Below, piece by piece: positions 22,564-34,369 of a DNA stretch of 64,000 nt (position 1 is the first letter of the stretch; every line of letters begins with the position of its first letter). Below the pieces are notes generated by a model. That model searched no databases, was not told the DNA's origin, and saw only the letters and a program-made list of their open reading frames with translations. The DNA is from Sphagnum magellanicum (lineage: Eukaryota; Streptophyta; Sphagnopsida; Sphagnales; Sphagnaceae), in assembly GCA_021904315.1 (NCBI GenBank), contig CM038915.1:13764001-13828000 (forward strand). The letters are read 5' to 3'. The translations under genes were made by a program, and so were the position numbers.

Positions 22564-22641
22564 GTAGTATGATGATGTACATCATACTACATGATGTACA
22601 TCATCATATTACATCATCATTATACATGATGTAATATGATG
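22564..22641. repeat. Cluster of three palindromes
   Basis: 22564-22590 is a near-perfect palindrome around GTAGTATGATG with one extra GAT. 22591-22604 (ATGATGTACATCAT) is a perfect palindrome. 22602-22616 pairs exactly with 22627-22641 (15 bp, 10-nt loop). It marks the left edge of the long AT-rich region. Confidence 0.85.
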
Positions 22642-23322
22642 ATGTATGTAGAATGATGATTCAATATGTGTGGTTCAAGGTCAAGTTTCATTAGAAGAAA
22701 TCAAGGTTTTTCCAATTGGTTTTCGGGATTAGTTTTTAGTTGTAGACTACATTTGCAACTATATTAGAGTAATTAATGTAATTAATGTATTTTCAAGGAT
22801 TACATTAATAAGGTGAATTAAAATTTTCATTATATTTTTATTTTCATTATATATATAATAAAATAATATTTAATGTTTATTATAATAATTCAAAAATAGT
22901 TATAACAAGTGAAATAATAATGTGAATAATAATAAAATCATTAACCTAGGTTACAATATAAAGATGAGTATTATTGTTAATTATTAATATCGTATTTAAT
23001 GTTCTTTACACCAAATAAAATAATAATTGAAATAACTATAATAAAATAGCTAATCTAAGGTAATTATTAGCTACATTAATAATATTATTACTATATATAA
23101 TTTTTCATTTTTCATTTTTAGATATTAAATAATTACATTACTAAGATTTATATAATTAATTTTAATATTTACAATTAATATTTAATACTTGTTAATTAAA
23201 TAATATAAATTTATAATTGACATTTTAAATAAATTGAATCCTCATTTATATATATATATTATAATATTTTAATTAATTGGTTAATTATATAATTATGTAA
23301 CTATAAATTATTGATGAATTAT

Positions 23323-23323
<1 letters not shown>

Positions 23324-23354
<31 letters not shown>
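23324..23354. repeat. (AT)n microsatellite
   Basis: About 31 bp of uninterrupted AT dinucleotides. Confidence 0.9.
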
Positions 23355-23356
<2 letters not shown>

Positions 23357-24355
23357 TTAATTAACTAACTTGTTAATTAATTAGTCACTTACATACTGAA
23401 TTATACAACTTACGAAAATAAAAGTAAAGATAAAAGATATGGAATAAGGCTTCTAGTTGTAAGTAGTTTGCAACTAAATTTTTCTAATCACAAAACAATT
23501 TGCAAGGAAACTCCAAGCTCAAAATTCATCTTATAAGGTTTGTCTTTCATTCTCATTTTGAAAGCTATATAACAAAGGTTTTTGCTTCAAATTTTCATAT
23601 TCAAAAAATGAGCCATAAAAGATGAACCAATTAAAAGCTTTAACCCAAAGTTTATGTATTTACCTTTTAACTACCCTACTTCCATCACCAACCTATCCAA
23701 TTTAGTTATTTACTTATCTACCTACTTACCTACCTACCTAAATTGATTTTGGAAAAATTCAATTAATATGCCACATGGCACATTTTGATTGTGCCATATG
23801 TCACAATATAAAATCATCCAAACATAGAAATTAAACATTTTAGATTATTTCAATTTTTCATAAATAATAAAATATTGAAAATGTATTAAATTAATGACAC
23901 ATGGCAACATACCATAAAAATACAAGGTTGACCAAATTAGTTGTAAAATAGTTGCAAACAATAATACATATATGGTGGGTCAATAAATGAAAATGTACCG
24001 AATATTTAAGTTAGTTTGACAAGTTTTTGTTGAATATTTAATTAATTTTCAAAAATCCAATTCGACATTTTTTTTAATTTTTTAATTTTTTGATTAAAAC
24101 TTTTAATATTTTTTGGATATTTCAACAATAATAATCTCTAAACCAGTGTAATAAATATCTAAACCAGTGCGTAATAACCTCGGAAAAAACTATTAATGTA
24201 TTTATAAGGCATATTACATTTAATGATTATGTTTACAAAAAAAACACTAAGGCGAAAGGTGTAAGATTATAAAATCCCTAGGTTATAGGATGTAAACAAA
24301 TGAGATATTTGGAAGGCAAATATATATTTTTAAAACCATTGATTATTTTGGTTTT

Positions 24356-24458
24356 ATGTAGGGTAAGGCCTTATTATTAAAGAATTATTATGTGGACCTC
24401 AAGTTTTGCCTTTAACGTTCACATAATAGTTCCTCAATAACAAGGCCTTACCCTATAT
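24356..24458. repeat. Foldback element, 39-bp arms, 25-nt loop
   Basis: 24356-24394 pairs with 24420-24458 at 34 of 39 positions; all five mismatches are transitions. The arms share TAGGGTAAGGCCTT. It could be a MITE core or an inverted duplication decaying by cytosine deamination. Confidence 0.75.
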
Positions 24459-25770
24459 AATACATTTATGAGCTAGTGCAAAAAAAAAGGCTTATTGAAT
24501 ATTCAATGAATGATAACCAAGTTTCATGAACATTCAACAAATGGCGAGTAGAGTTTCTTGAATTTTCAACCTAATTATGTACCATTTTTTCAAAAAATTG
24601 ACAAAATAAAAAATATATAACTAGTGTCAAATTGACCCAAGTATTATGATATTTGTTGATTTTTTTTCCCATCCATGAATGGTTGTTGTTTATGATTAAT
24701 GTTGTTTGCGACTTGTGTAACATAACTAAAGGAAATATAATTGAAAATGTCATCTACAATTAAAATGAATAAAAGTTTGTAAATCTTAAATTTTGTAGCA
24801 TTACTAAGAAATGTGGTCCCAACTATTATGCATTCCATTAATTTTTTAATGGATTGGACCAATTCCATTATAATGACATTATAATGAAATCTCGTTCAAC
24901 TTAGTGGAATTACCCAATGAATAAGGTCACATGGCAAAAACTAGTGGAATCCTAATGGATTAATTTATTTGTAATGGCATGAACTACCCAAGACAAAGGT
25001 GAATCAATTATCCCTTTAGATTCTTAAATGAAATACATATTGATGTTCTGATGATTACATAATGATCTTTTTGTGATTACTCAACCTATTGTTCTAATGG
25101 GTGTATATTGATCATTTAGTGATTACATCAAATGGTATTGAAAAATGGTTGTGCATTGATTTTTATGTGGGTCCATATTGATTTTCTAGTGACTAATTAT
25201 GGTAATGATTCTAGAAAATTCCAATGTGTGCACACCATATTACACACATGACTAATCAACTTCTACTAAAATTTTTTTCAATAGCTATTAGATTACGATA
25301 AATATTAAAAATTACCCAAGGGTTCAATAATTTTGCCCTTAATAAAAATACATTTGAAACGTTAATGCAAGCGAAATAAAAATTATAATGCCATAATGTT
25401 GGAGTTATTTTATCAACTTGTAATTCAATTTTGCCTTTTGATTACATTTCAAAATCAAAATGTGATTAATGTTTTAAGTGATGTTGTTATGGTACTTATG
25501 ACATTTATCACCAAACTATTTTCGTTCAAACTAAAAAAATCAATATCAAACCTTAAAACTTGTTGAATTAAACCTTATAAAAAATGTATGAACTTTATTA
25601 GACATAGGAAACTAAATTAAACAATTAATTTATGGAGAGGATTATATTAACATGTTTGCACCTCATAATTATTTTGGGTCTTTTCAAACATTTTCAAGTG
25701 TGTTCATTGGGTGGTATTAATTATTATTGGTCTTTTTATTGAAATATTCCTCTCCCCACCCCGTTCCTCT

Positions 25771-26364
25771 TGATTACATATTCGTTCAATTTAACAATTT
25801 CATCAATGAATTCATTATTATTGGCATCCATGACTTGTAATGAATTTGTACCTAATTTTTAATTTAGTTTTAATTCACTTTTAACTCATTTCCAGTTAAC
25901 TCTTAGTTCATTATTAATTAAGTCTTAGTTCATTTCTAATTGACTCTTAGTTGACTTTTATTTAACTTTTAATTGATTATTAATTGAGTTTTTTTTCACT
26001 TTTGGTTGAATTTTTAATTCACTCATAGTTTACACATGGGCACACATGAATGAACATGGGCCACATATAGGTTGGAAGTCTTTTATAAAACTTCTTTAAG
26101 TTAAGTGCCTAATGGGTATAATTTAAAGTAGAATTCCCCATTAATTTTAATGTATTCAACATTAATTTGGAATACGTTTTTTTATCATATCCTTATTTTG
26201 TTCGTTTTCCTTGTAATAAAACCTTGTTGGATTCTTGATTCGCACGTGTCGTATTTTTGTTAATGTTCTTTTTGTTTCACAATTTGGATTTGGAATTAAG
26301 CCTACCTTTGTTTTTGTTTTGATTGGAAAATCTTGTAAACTTGATTATTTTTATGCATGTGATA
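25771..26364 (+). repeat. Chromovirus LTR copy, probably solo
   Basis: A diverged, opposite-strand copy of the LTR at 9596-10150. It shares the TGAT...CAATGAA(G)TTCATT start, the long run of AATTCACTT-like subrepeats, GGGTATAA(A/T)T(A)AAAG then CCCCATTA and TTCAACATTA, and a TTTTT(A/G)TG(C)CATG end. No chromodomain or polypurine tract precedes it and no clear target duplication is visible. Confidence 0.6.
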
Positions 26365-26404
26365 GTTACCATCTTATGACAAAAGGTATTTCCTATTTTA
26401 AAAA

Positions 26405-26680
26405 CTACCATAGAGAATGAAAACATATAGAAGAAACAAAAAAATATGAACATAACAAAATATTATGCAATACCAGTTGTACCCGCACGCTTGACCTCTT
26501 GATGTTCTCCTTGTGTAACAGCAAGATCAGAACTTGTGTGGATAAACTACTGCCGCCACCATGAATCGTCGTCGTCCTCCCGTTCCATCTTTTTCTTTCG
26601 GGATGAAGAACTTGGATGGACAGATGATGGGACGAATGGATGGAAAGGACGGCCACCCAAGGATATTATATAAGTAGATT
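26405..26680. other. GC-richer island with a 38-aa small ORF
   Basis: An abrupt GC-rich patch in AT-rich surroundings. On the plus strand an ATG at 26561 in a GCCGCCACC context opens 38 codons to a stop at 26675-26677, starting MNRRRPPVPSFSFGMKNL. On the minus strand an 83-codon frame is also open. Neither is recognised. It may be a fragment of a lost gene or the edge of a transposon. Confidence 0.25.
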
Positions 26681-28910
26681 AATATGAATTATTTTCCCTT
26701 CCTTCATCACATTCTAAATAGAACACACATTAAGAAAAAAATTAAAATCCATATAACTTTCAGCCATTCTCCATTATATTCTGACAAATACAATTTCATT
26801 TTATGTTATTCTCCTTCTTTCACACATAATAATGTCACACACAAGCATCCTTTTCCTGATTTAATGTTTAATTTCCTTATGAATAATGAAAATTAATGAT
26901 CTAATCTTTTAATGAAATCTTTCATTCTTCGCAAGAAATAAATAAGGAACCCAAAAAGGATGTTCATCACACAAAAGTTGAACCTTTATCCTCCTAAATT
27001 TCATTATTTTAATCTCTTCCATACATCTTAGTTAAAGGAAATCCATCCATCCATTATCCAATTGGACTAATTAACCTAAATGGATTCATCATTTAGTAAA
27101 TAAAAAATGGTAAGTAAAATATTTATCACTAGTAATTGAATAGTTATTAGGATGCCTTTCTGAATAAACTAAAATATTATTTCTAATAATTAATATGATT
27201 TATATTATAATTCCTCTTTAAATTAACTTTTGATTATTCTACCCTATGAAGGTATTTCATTGTATTAATTATACCACCATTAGAAAATAATTTCATTCTA
27301 AAATTCTCTTAAGATTGTTTTGCCATCTGACAATAATTACCATCCAATGATGGTATTACGGTCTCCTAACACCCATGGTGTTTAATGAACATAGGACAAT
27401 TTTGTACCCTTAATAATTACTTAAATTAATTTCATTTTATAACTTGGGTAATTTGTACCATTCAAATTGTCATTTGAAATGGTGTTATTAATCAAAAAAT
27501 TTGCATCATGTGATTCAGTGATGTGGGAAATCATGTGAAATTTTTTTTTCACAATATTGTTATTGGGTGCAACTCTTAAACATGTGTCTCTTTAATTCAA
27601 ATTCCAATGAAAAGTTTTTTTTAGAGTTAGTATAAGGAAAATTTTGCATAATCCTTTGTGTGGTTGTCCATGACAATTATAACTAGTTGGAATGTGAAAA
27701 ATCATACGAAAATCTAAATATTCCACTCCTTTTTTTGCTAACTTTTTCCCTTTCTTTTACTTATTAATGTGGATATTAAAAAACAAATTAACATGTGCCT
27801 TTTCATGGCCATCATATTTATATTTATATTAATTATTTTAAATTCTTATTGTTTAACATAATGATGATGTTGAATTATTAAAAACCATATGGGAACATAA
27901 AAGATGAAAAAAAAGTTTGATCATCATTAGTAATGTGAAATAACATGGAGCCCAAGCTGAATAAGGAAGTATTAACCTTCAACACAAGAAGAATTCCAAA
28001 TGTAAATAAGGGGTTTGCAAAGGGGGAATAAAAAATAAATAAGAAAATTTGCACCATTGATAAACAAAGGTTGTTGATTTTTTTGTGACTATCTCTATGT
28101 GTTTTTGTGTTTGCATGCATATTTTTGTGTTTGTGACTTTCTTTGTGTGTGCGTGTTTTTAATTGTATTGTCACCAAAAAGAAAGGGAGGTGATTTTGAT
28201 ATGGAAATCCCTAACATTTTGAATGCAAGTTCAACAAGATTTATTGGAAATTTTCGAGTTGTAGAAAGAATGTTACAACATATATTGTTTTTAAACCTTA
28301 ATCCTTCCAGCCAAACAAATTTTGTTATTCTAGTTCTATGGACCTCAAAGGATTAGACCTCTTTTAATTTCCTTTCACAGAGCAAACTGGTTGTTGATGA
28401 GTGTGACAATTCATCGTTCAACAACAAAAACCCCACAATTACTACCCCAACATCATTACAATAGTTTTTTTTAGAAGTTGGACAAAGACAAATAATAAAG
28501 TAAGTAGTTGTGATCATCTACACCTCACAATATCCTCTTGTTCCAAAATCCCAAGAGCTCCCATTATATCACATGTATTTTCTTCTCATAATTAACCACA
28601 TTACACATTCACATAAAAAACCCCCATTATTTGACAAAGATGATGATTGCGACTACAACCGTTCCTAAAATTCGCTAGACTTTTTTATCATTTCCCTTGA
28701 TTTGGTCCCTAAAATGCAAATGCTAGACCTCCTATTCCCTTCCTGACACTCTTGGCACAACGGAAAATGAAGCGTTAAGTTTAAGAGAAGAAGAAGTCTA
28801 AAGGGACTTCCGTCCCCAACTAATTATTATCAAAATCCAAATAAACTCAACACTTCATAACTAGAAGAATCGGAACTTAGTTTTTTCCCACTCCCAAAAG
28901 AAAAATCCTT
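26681..28910. other. AT-rich intergenic region, no gene
   Basis: No supported exon, RNA or transposon motif. Only short A/T homopolymers and TG-rich runs (about 28100-28160). Confidence 0.55.
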
Positions 28911-28925
28911 CCCTCTTCCTCCTCC

Positions 28926-29075
28926 TCATCTAGCTTCATATAATTTTTCTTTGTCCACATCCCTTCGCTCCTTTGAAAGCTCAACATCAATTGTCTCCAA
29001 AAACCGTGATTCACACTCCCCATAAATATTGTCAATTGCGCAAACAAGATTTCGTTCCATCACTGAAACTAACTC
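28926..29075 (-). pseudogene. Short coding-like relic on the minus strand
   Basis: Reads a charged, protein-like stretch (VCAIDNIYGECESRF then ELSKERRDVDKEKLYEA) ending in a stop at 28926-28928. There is no start, no partner exon and no recognised family. It is a weak call, kept because composition and codon pattern differ from the surrounding AT-rich sequence. Confidence 0.2.
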
Positions 29076-29159
29076 ACCAAAACCACTCCATGATAACTTG
29101 CAAAACAATGAACAAAACCAAAAACAAAAAACAAATAATTGGACTTTTGGCATCCTTAA

Positions 29160-31815
29160 AGCACAACAACTTTGGCATCATTTGCCACACGGTTGAATTA
29201 GGGTTCCTACTTTCATTCATCCACAGAAAATGTTGGACACTATTTTTAGATCACAATTGTGAAAGTCTCTGTGTATTTGTTTGTCCTTGTTTTTCAATGG
29301 TTTTCTTTTTGTGTTCAAATGTCATTATGAAAATAATAGCTTTTGTTACATGGAATAAACAAATGAAGGTTGAAAACACTTAAGATATTAATATAAGGGT
29401 TTGGTTTCACATTTGTGTGAACACTTGTTGTCATTTTGTGAGAGAATTTTGAAAAATCACAAGTAATGTTGTGCATGTATGTTGTTTTTGTTATATTCAC
29501 TAATAGAAAAATTGTTATTTGCAGCCAATTTTTGCAACTAAAATATGTTATTTGCAATTGAAAACAACAATTCTTTTCCAACGATCCTTGAGTAAATATA
29601 TGTATACTTTTTTATTTATTTACCTAGCAAGTAAGGGTATAATAACATTCAAAAAATTTCATCAAGTTAGGTTATGGATATTAAAAATGAAAATTTCTAA
29701 TAGATGGGTAAGGTTTGAGTACTCCCTATCATATACTTTTTGTGGGGTAAAAAGGGCATTATTTATTTATTTAAAATGAAAAAATCCATGTTTTGAAAAT
29801 TAAAAAACAAATTTCAAAAACCAAATCCTATGTCAAAATGCAAGAATCAAATTACTTGATTCATTCACCATGATTAAGGTAAAAATGCTTGTGAATGAAC
29901 CATTAATGTATTACAAATAAATGGTGTCATGGTTAATGGTGTCATGGTTGACACTTAGTTAATGATGAAATATAAAAACAACTTGTAGTTCTTTTGCAAC
30001 GTTCCAATAAACTCTTGAATCATTCAATTATGTTAAGTAACATGGAAATCATGGTCCCCCAAACAAAGTAAGGGAACCATTCCACTTGGAACATATCCTT
30101 ACCATGCACCTACCACTTTTAATATGTGCACATTTACCACATGTTAATAGTTTTCAATTTTATGTCATATGCTGTGCCCAATGTTATCCCCTTTTCATTT
30201 GTATAAATGGGTCAAAAGGAAGGCACTACATTTTAACATAGAAACTTTTATTTTGGGGAACTTCCAAAGTTTTTATTTATTTGTGATGGGCCAATCAAAT
30301 TGACTCACTACCAAAAAAATAAAATAAAAATGGGAAGCATTCCATTTAATTAATAAAACTTAACAAAGTTTAAGGTTTAAATTGTACTTACATTCTTTAC
30401 CTAAATGTCAAAACATATGTAATTTCATGTACACATATTTCTTACATATATCTAGGGCTATGAATAAGATATAAAATTTCAAATTTACATACCTTTGAGC
30501 ATGTGTTTTGTTAAAGTACATCAATTTAAGGAAAATAATTTAAAGCTTTGGATTGGGGAGTGGTGTAATGTTAAGAGATAAATAATATATCATGTCCATA
30601 CTTGCTTGGGGAAGGGGGTGAGGAGTTGGGATCTAGGTCACAAGTGAACAAGAGTGGCATTCGTTGTTCCACAATTTTTTTTTATAGCAATTAGATCCTT
30701 GATAATAATTCATAGCTTTAGTTTTGGTTGTGATTATTTTCAAATTATGTTTTTGGAAGGGCAACAAGGGATAGTCTTGGTCTTGGTTATGATGTTGACA
30801 ACTTGAACTAATTTTAATGGAGGTATAAAGGTGATGAACACACATGCACCCTAGACGTTCCAAACCAAAACTACTTTCAAATTTGGTATGCAAACTCAAC
30901 TTGGTTGTTTTAGCTACTAAGTGAAGAAGGTTAAGTTTGTTCATATAAATTGCATGTGAAGAAGGTTAGGGACAATTGAAAGTTGTTGCATGTTTCATTT
31001 TACACCCCATTTTGTTTCTTGTGTGAGCAAGGTGCAACAACAACAATAAAAATTCATGTATCCTTGGAAATCTCTTTGAAAAAGTAACAACATGTTATAG
31101 AATGGTCAAGCCCTTGCCCAATATGTTGGCAAGGTGTTAGGGAAGCGAGGCAAAACACCCAACAAAATGTGCAAGGGTGAAAAACCATGTTCTTCCTATG
31201 GTGAGATTTGATTTGGGAAGCACTTCCATGACATTATGGTTTGGGGTGTTAGATTCATAGCTTCAAATAGAACTTATGTCCAACATACACATTTTGGTCA
31301 TTATTGATGAGTGTATGATCATCACGAGAAGGTTATGTCATAAAATGTTGTTAAGAAAATGACATAACTTGCCACCTTAGACCTTCATGTCAATAGAAAC
31401 ATCATCATTTGCCTGAAGCCAAATCAATGCCATAATCAACTACTTGGCCTATTAGTGCACAACCATAATGCATTTACATACTACACAAATCTCGGCACAA
31501 ACTCAACTCACAAAAGGAAGCAAGCAAAGAATGGCAAGCAAATCCATTGTGACATTGGGTTTTAGTTTTCTTTTTTTCTTGAGTTATTGATGCTGTCTAG
31601 TTATGAGCCATTGTTTTGTTTTTGTTTTAATCATGGGTGCAAGCTCCAATGTTGGCAATGAAGGAAAGATTTGATCTTCTTTACATGGGTGGCAAGCAAT
31701 TACTGCATTATGAAAAGCTTTCCTGAAGAAGCTTGCTTCTAGGTCTGTTTTGGTAAAGTGTGCTTGTTGTGCAGTCTAATGCAAGTCTATTTGCGAGACT
31801 TGCATTGATAGAAAA
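29160..31815. other. Intergenic region, no gene
   Basis: AT-rich to about 30.6 kb, slightly richer in GC afterwards. No supported feature beyond a small tandem duplication of ATGGTGTCATGGTTAATGG at about 29932-29950. Confidence 0.55.
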
Positions 31816-31883
31816 CATCAGTGGCTGAGGCAATTTGGTGATCCCCACCATTTGGGATCATCAAATTGCCTCAGCCACTGATG
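31816..31883. repeat. 30-bp near-perfect hairpin with 8-nt loop
   Basis: 31816-31845 pairs with 31854-31883 over all 30 positions, with one G-U wobble if transcribed on the plus strand. The arms contain TGGCTGAGGCAATTTG. It sits about 270 bp upstream of the candidate small gene and just before a GA-rich tract. Confidence 0.9.
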
Positions 31884-31910
31884 GAGGAGGTGGATCACCA
31901 CAGATCCCGG

Positions 31911-31985
31911 TGAGAGAGAGACACAGAGAAAACTTTGGAAACAGAACCTCGATTCTGTAGAGGGAGAGAGAGGAAGAGAGAGTTT
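31911..31985 (+). promoter_or_regulatory. GA-rich tract, possible 5' leader of the following gene
   Basis: Runs of GAGAGAGA and GAGGAAGAGAG on the plus strand, like the leaders of FNR and PP7. It precedes the candidate ATG at 32147. Confidence 0.3.
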
Positions 31986-32146
31986 TGGTGACATACATTG
32001 CCTTGCTTTTGTTGTGGAATAAGGAAGGTTGAAGAAATAAAGGCAGCAGAGTGTGAGGACCTTCGTGAGGGGCTGTTGCATAAGGATGAGAAGAAGGTTG
32101 TAAAGCTGTTCGTTCCAAATACCCCTGGGTACAATATGTCACGTTG

Positions 32147-33325
32147 ATGGCAATTCGCTCTCAAGAGCAATTGATACCGCCATGTTCCATTTGCAGCAAC
32201 CCAAGTTCCAGGCCCGGCAGCGAATTCAGGATCACATTTGCAAGGTAATTCTTCTTCTTCTTCTTCTTCTTTTTGTTTGGTTACTCCTGATGATGTGAAG
32301 AAGCTATTCCCCCAATGGTGTGTGTGATTTAGGGTTTAGGGTTTATGGTGAACTGGATTGACGGTGAAAGCCTCATATTTGAGATGAACACTCTCACAAA
32401 GTGCATGCCAATTTGAGGTAGATGATATCTCAATAGATTGTAGCTTTATATTGTCAAAGCACATCAACATTACCGCATGCTGCATGATTAATGACTGCAA
32501 AGTCTATTGGCATGTATGCAGTTATGTCTACAGGTTTTAAGGCTTCAAGGTTTAAACCCAAAACCCTAAGCCCTAAACCCGAAACCCTGGGCCTGGGATG
32601 GTCATCTATTGGTTTGGCTTCATCGATGAACTCAAATGGGACCACCCGGATGTGCTTCTTCATAGATTGGTTCCCTGACAAGAGTGAAGTGTACTGCTTA
32701 CCAACAATGGCAAGAGTGCAATTGAAGAGATAACATGCTGTGCTTATGGTGCTCAACATTGTGTGAACAGTTGCTGGACTTGTCAACCTACAGAATCGTT
32801 TTGTGGTGTTATATGTATGTTGATCAATAGTTTGTTTGTGGTGATGTACTTGTGCTGGGACAGGTCTTTCCACTCTACAGGTTACGATGTTGTGCATGCT
32901 GATCAATAATTTGTTGATTTCAATTTGTAGAGTGGAAAAATCTGTGGAACTGGCCACCTTTTATCGATTGCTGTTGAATGTCTGTTGTAGCATGGGTACA
33001 CCCTCTGGATCACACAGAAGAGGAAAAATTCAGTCCAGCAGATTCAAAGCATACCCACTGGTGGTGAAGGTAATATACTACACCTATCTTTGTTCTTCTT
33101 AAATGTCTGACCAAGATTTCAGGTGTACACAATTTTCTTGTTTTTTCTCCCCCTTTTCTTCCAAATCTGTAAAGGTTTTCAAAATCTGCATGGGTCATAA
33201 AATGCTCCATGTTTTCAGCTGTCTTTTCACTTGGATTCTGAAAGTTGGATATAATCATTTTTCTGTAAATTGCAATCAAACCTGAGGAGATTTCTGAAGC
33301 AAAAGATTTGGCCAAGAAGGCCTGA
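32147..33325 (+). CDS. Candidate small three-exon gene, 71 aa, unknown function
   Basis: Model: exons 32147-32244, 32991-33069, 33287-33325. Splice sites are AG/GTAATT, TTGTAG/C, AAG/GTAATA and CCTGAG/GAG. Phases agree and the frame closes with TGA. The protein begins MAIRSQEQLIPPCSICSN and continues through HRRGKIQSSRFKAYPLVVK to EISEAKDLAKKA, so it is small and basic. I do not recognise the family. The higher GC of 31.8-33.4 kb and the GA-rich leader support a transcribed unit. A different frame through exons 1-2 is also open, so the model is tentative. The minus strand has a 167-codon open stretch at 32454-32957 that lacks coding character. Confidence 0.35.
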
Positions 33326-34369
33326 TTGAGCAACAATACATGTCCAATGATGCCTAGAGAAATCTTTGAAGGTGGACCCATTTCTTGTTACTTGATCACC
33401 CAGCTTTCGATACAACCAACCTCACTTCAGCACAAGGAAATTCAATTCACTGAACCGTCCGATTCCAATCCATGACATTGCTCTGGCAATTTTGAAAGCA
33501 GAGAAATGACAAGATGATCAACCATTGTCCAGTGAGAGAGAATGTCAAAATCTACTATAGCTTGTATGATCAATGACAAAAGTGTATTGTAACCATTGGT
33601 GGGAGGTGAGGATCACAGACAGACCTGCTGCATTTGGGGAAGAAATGCAAATCCAGCTCTAGTGATATCATGGCAAACATGTTGGTGAGCCAAATAGTTC
33701 AGACTTGACTGCTCCAAATCAGTGCAACATGGCACACAACTCAGTGCTGAACTTTTGAGCATCTTTATGTTGTTGGCACCTTGATGGATCCTAACACCTT
33801 TTCTTGTGTTGTCAATCGCTTGAACAAGGAGAAACCTCACTAAAAAAACAAAACTCATATAACAAGCTTCTGTTAAAACAAACTTCACAAAACTATTTTC
33901 ATCTGTTTTAATGCCCACTTAACAGAAGTTCTGTGCACCCTAACTAACTACTATGTACTAGGGGTATTGGGCTTTGGATCTTATTACCTAGTTAGTTGCA
34001 ATTATATTGTTTTTGATAACTTGAGAAAAGCTCTTTGTAACAAACAGTCTATATTGGTATTGTTCTTCAGTTTAACAAACAATTTTTCATGTGATGGAAA
34101 TTTTTGTTTCCAAGCTTTCCATCTCCATTTTGTACTGGTGTTCTAGGTTTAGGGTTATTGATAAAAGAGGGGGCTTGGGGGGGGGAGGGGTAGCAGCCAG
34201 AGAGTTAGGGACTAAAACTTCAAGATGTCAATCAGAGTATATGTTGAGAAAGAAAAATTGGCTGAAAATTAGGAAGTTCATCAAAGATTGGCAAAGCACC
34301 TCTACTTATTTGGTGGGTGGGTTGATGATGGTGCTGCACAAAAACAGAAGAGAATAGCAAACATTTCAT
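33326..34369. other. Intergenic, no gene
   Basis: No supported exon. The stretch from 33613 to 33918 is open on the minus strand but shows no family signal. Confidence 0.5.

Larger units (their letters stand above)
22660..25770. other. AT-rich intergenic region, no gene
   Basis: Very low GC with numerous TTAAT/ATTAA runs. No exon, RNA gene or transposon protein is readable. It contains an (AT)n tract (23324-23354) and a foldback (24356-24458), listed separately. Near 24600-24655 it shares ATATAACTAGTGT and AAGTATTATGATAT with 6250-6295. Confidence 0.6.

Noticed and set aside
31818..32170. Overlapping minus-strand frames of 87-93 codons
   Set aside because: They are read from GA-rich leader-like sequence and one hairpin arm, with no motif or splice partner.
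32454..32957. 167-codon open frame on the minus strand
   Set aside because: It includes telomere-like low-complexity sequence, has no ATG at its nominal start and shows no family motif. The plus strand has better exon signals.
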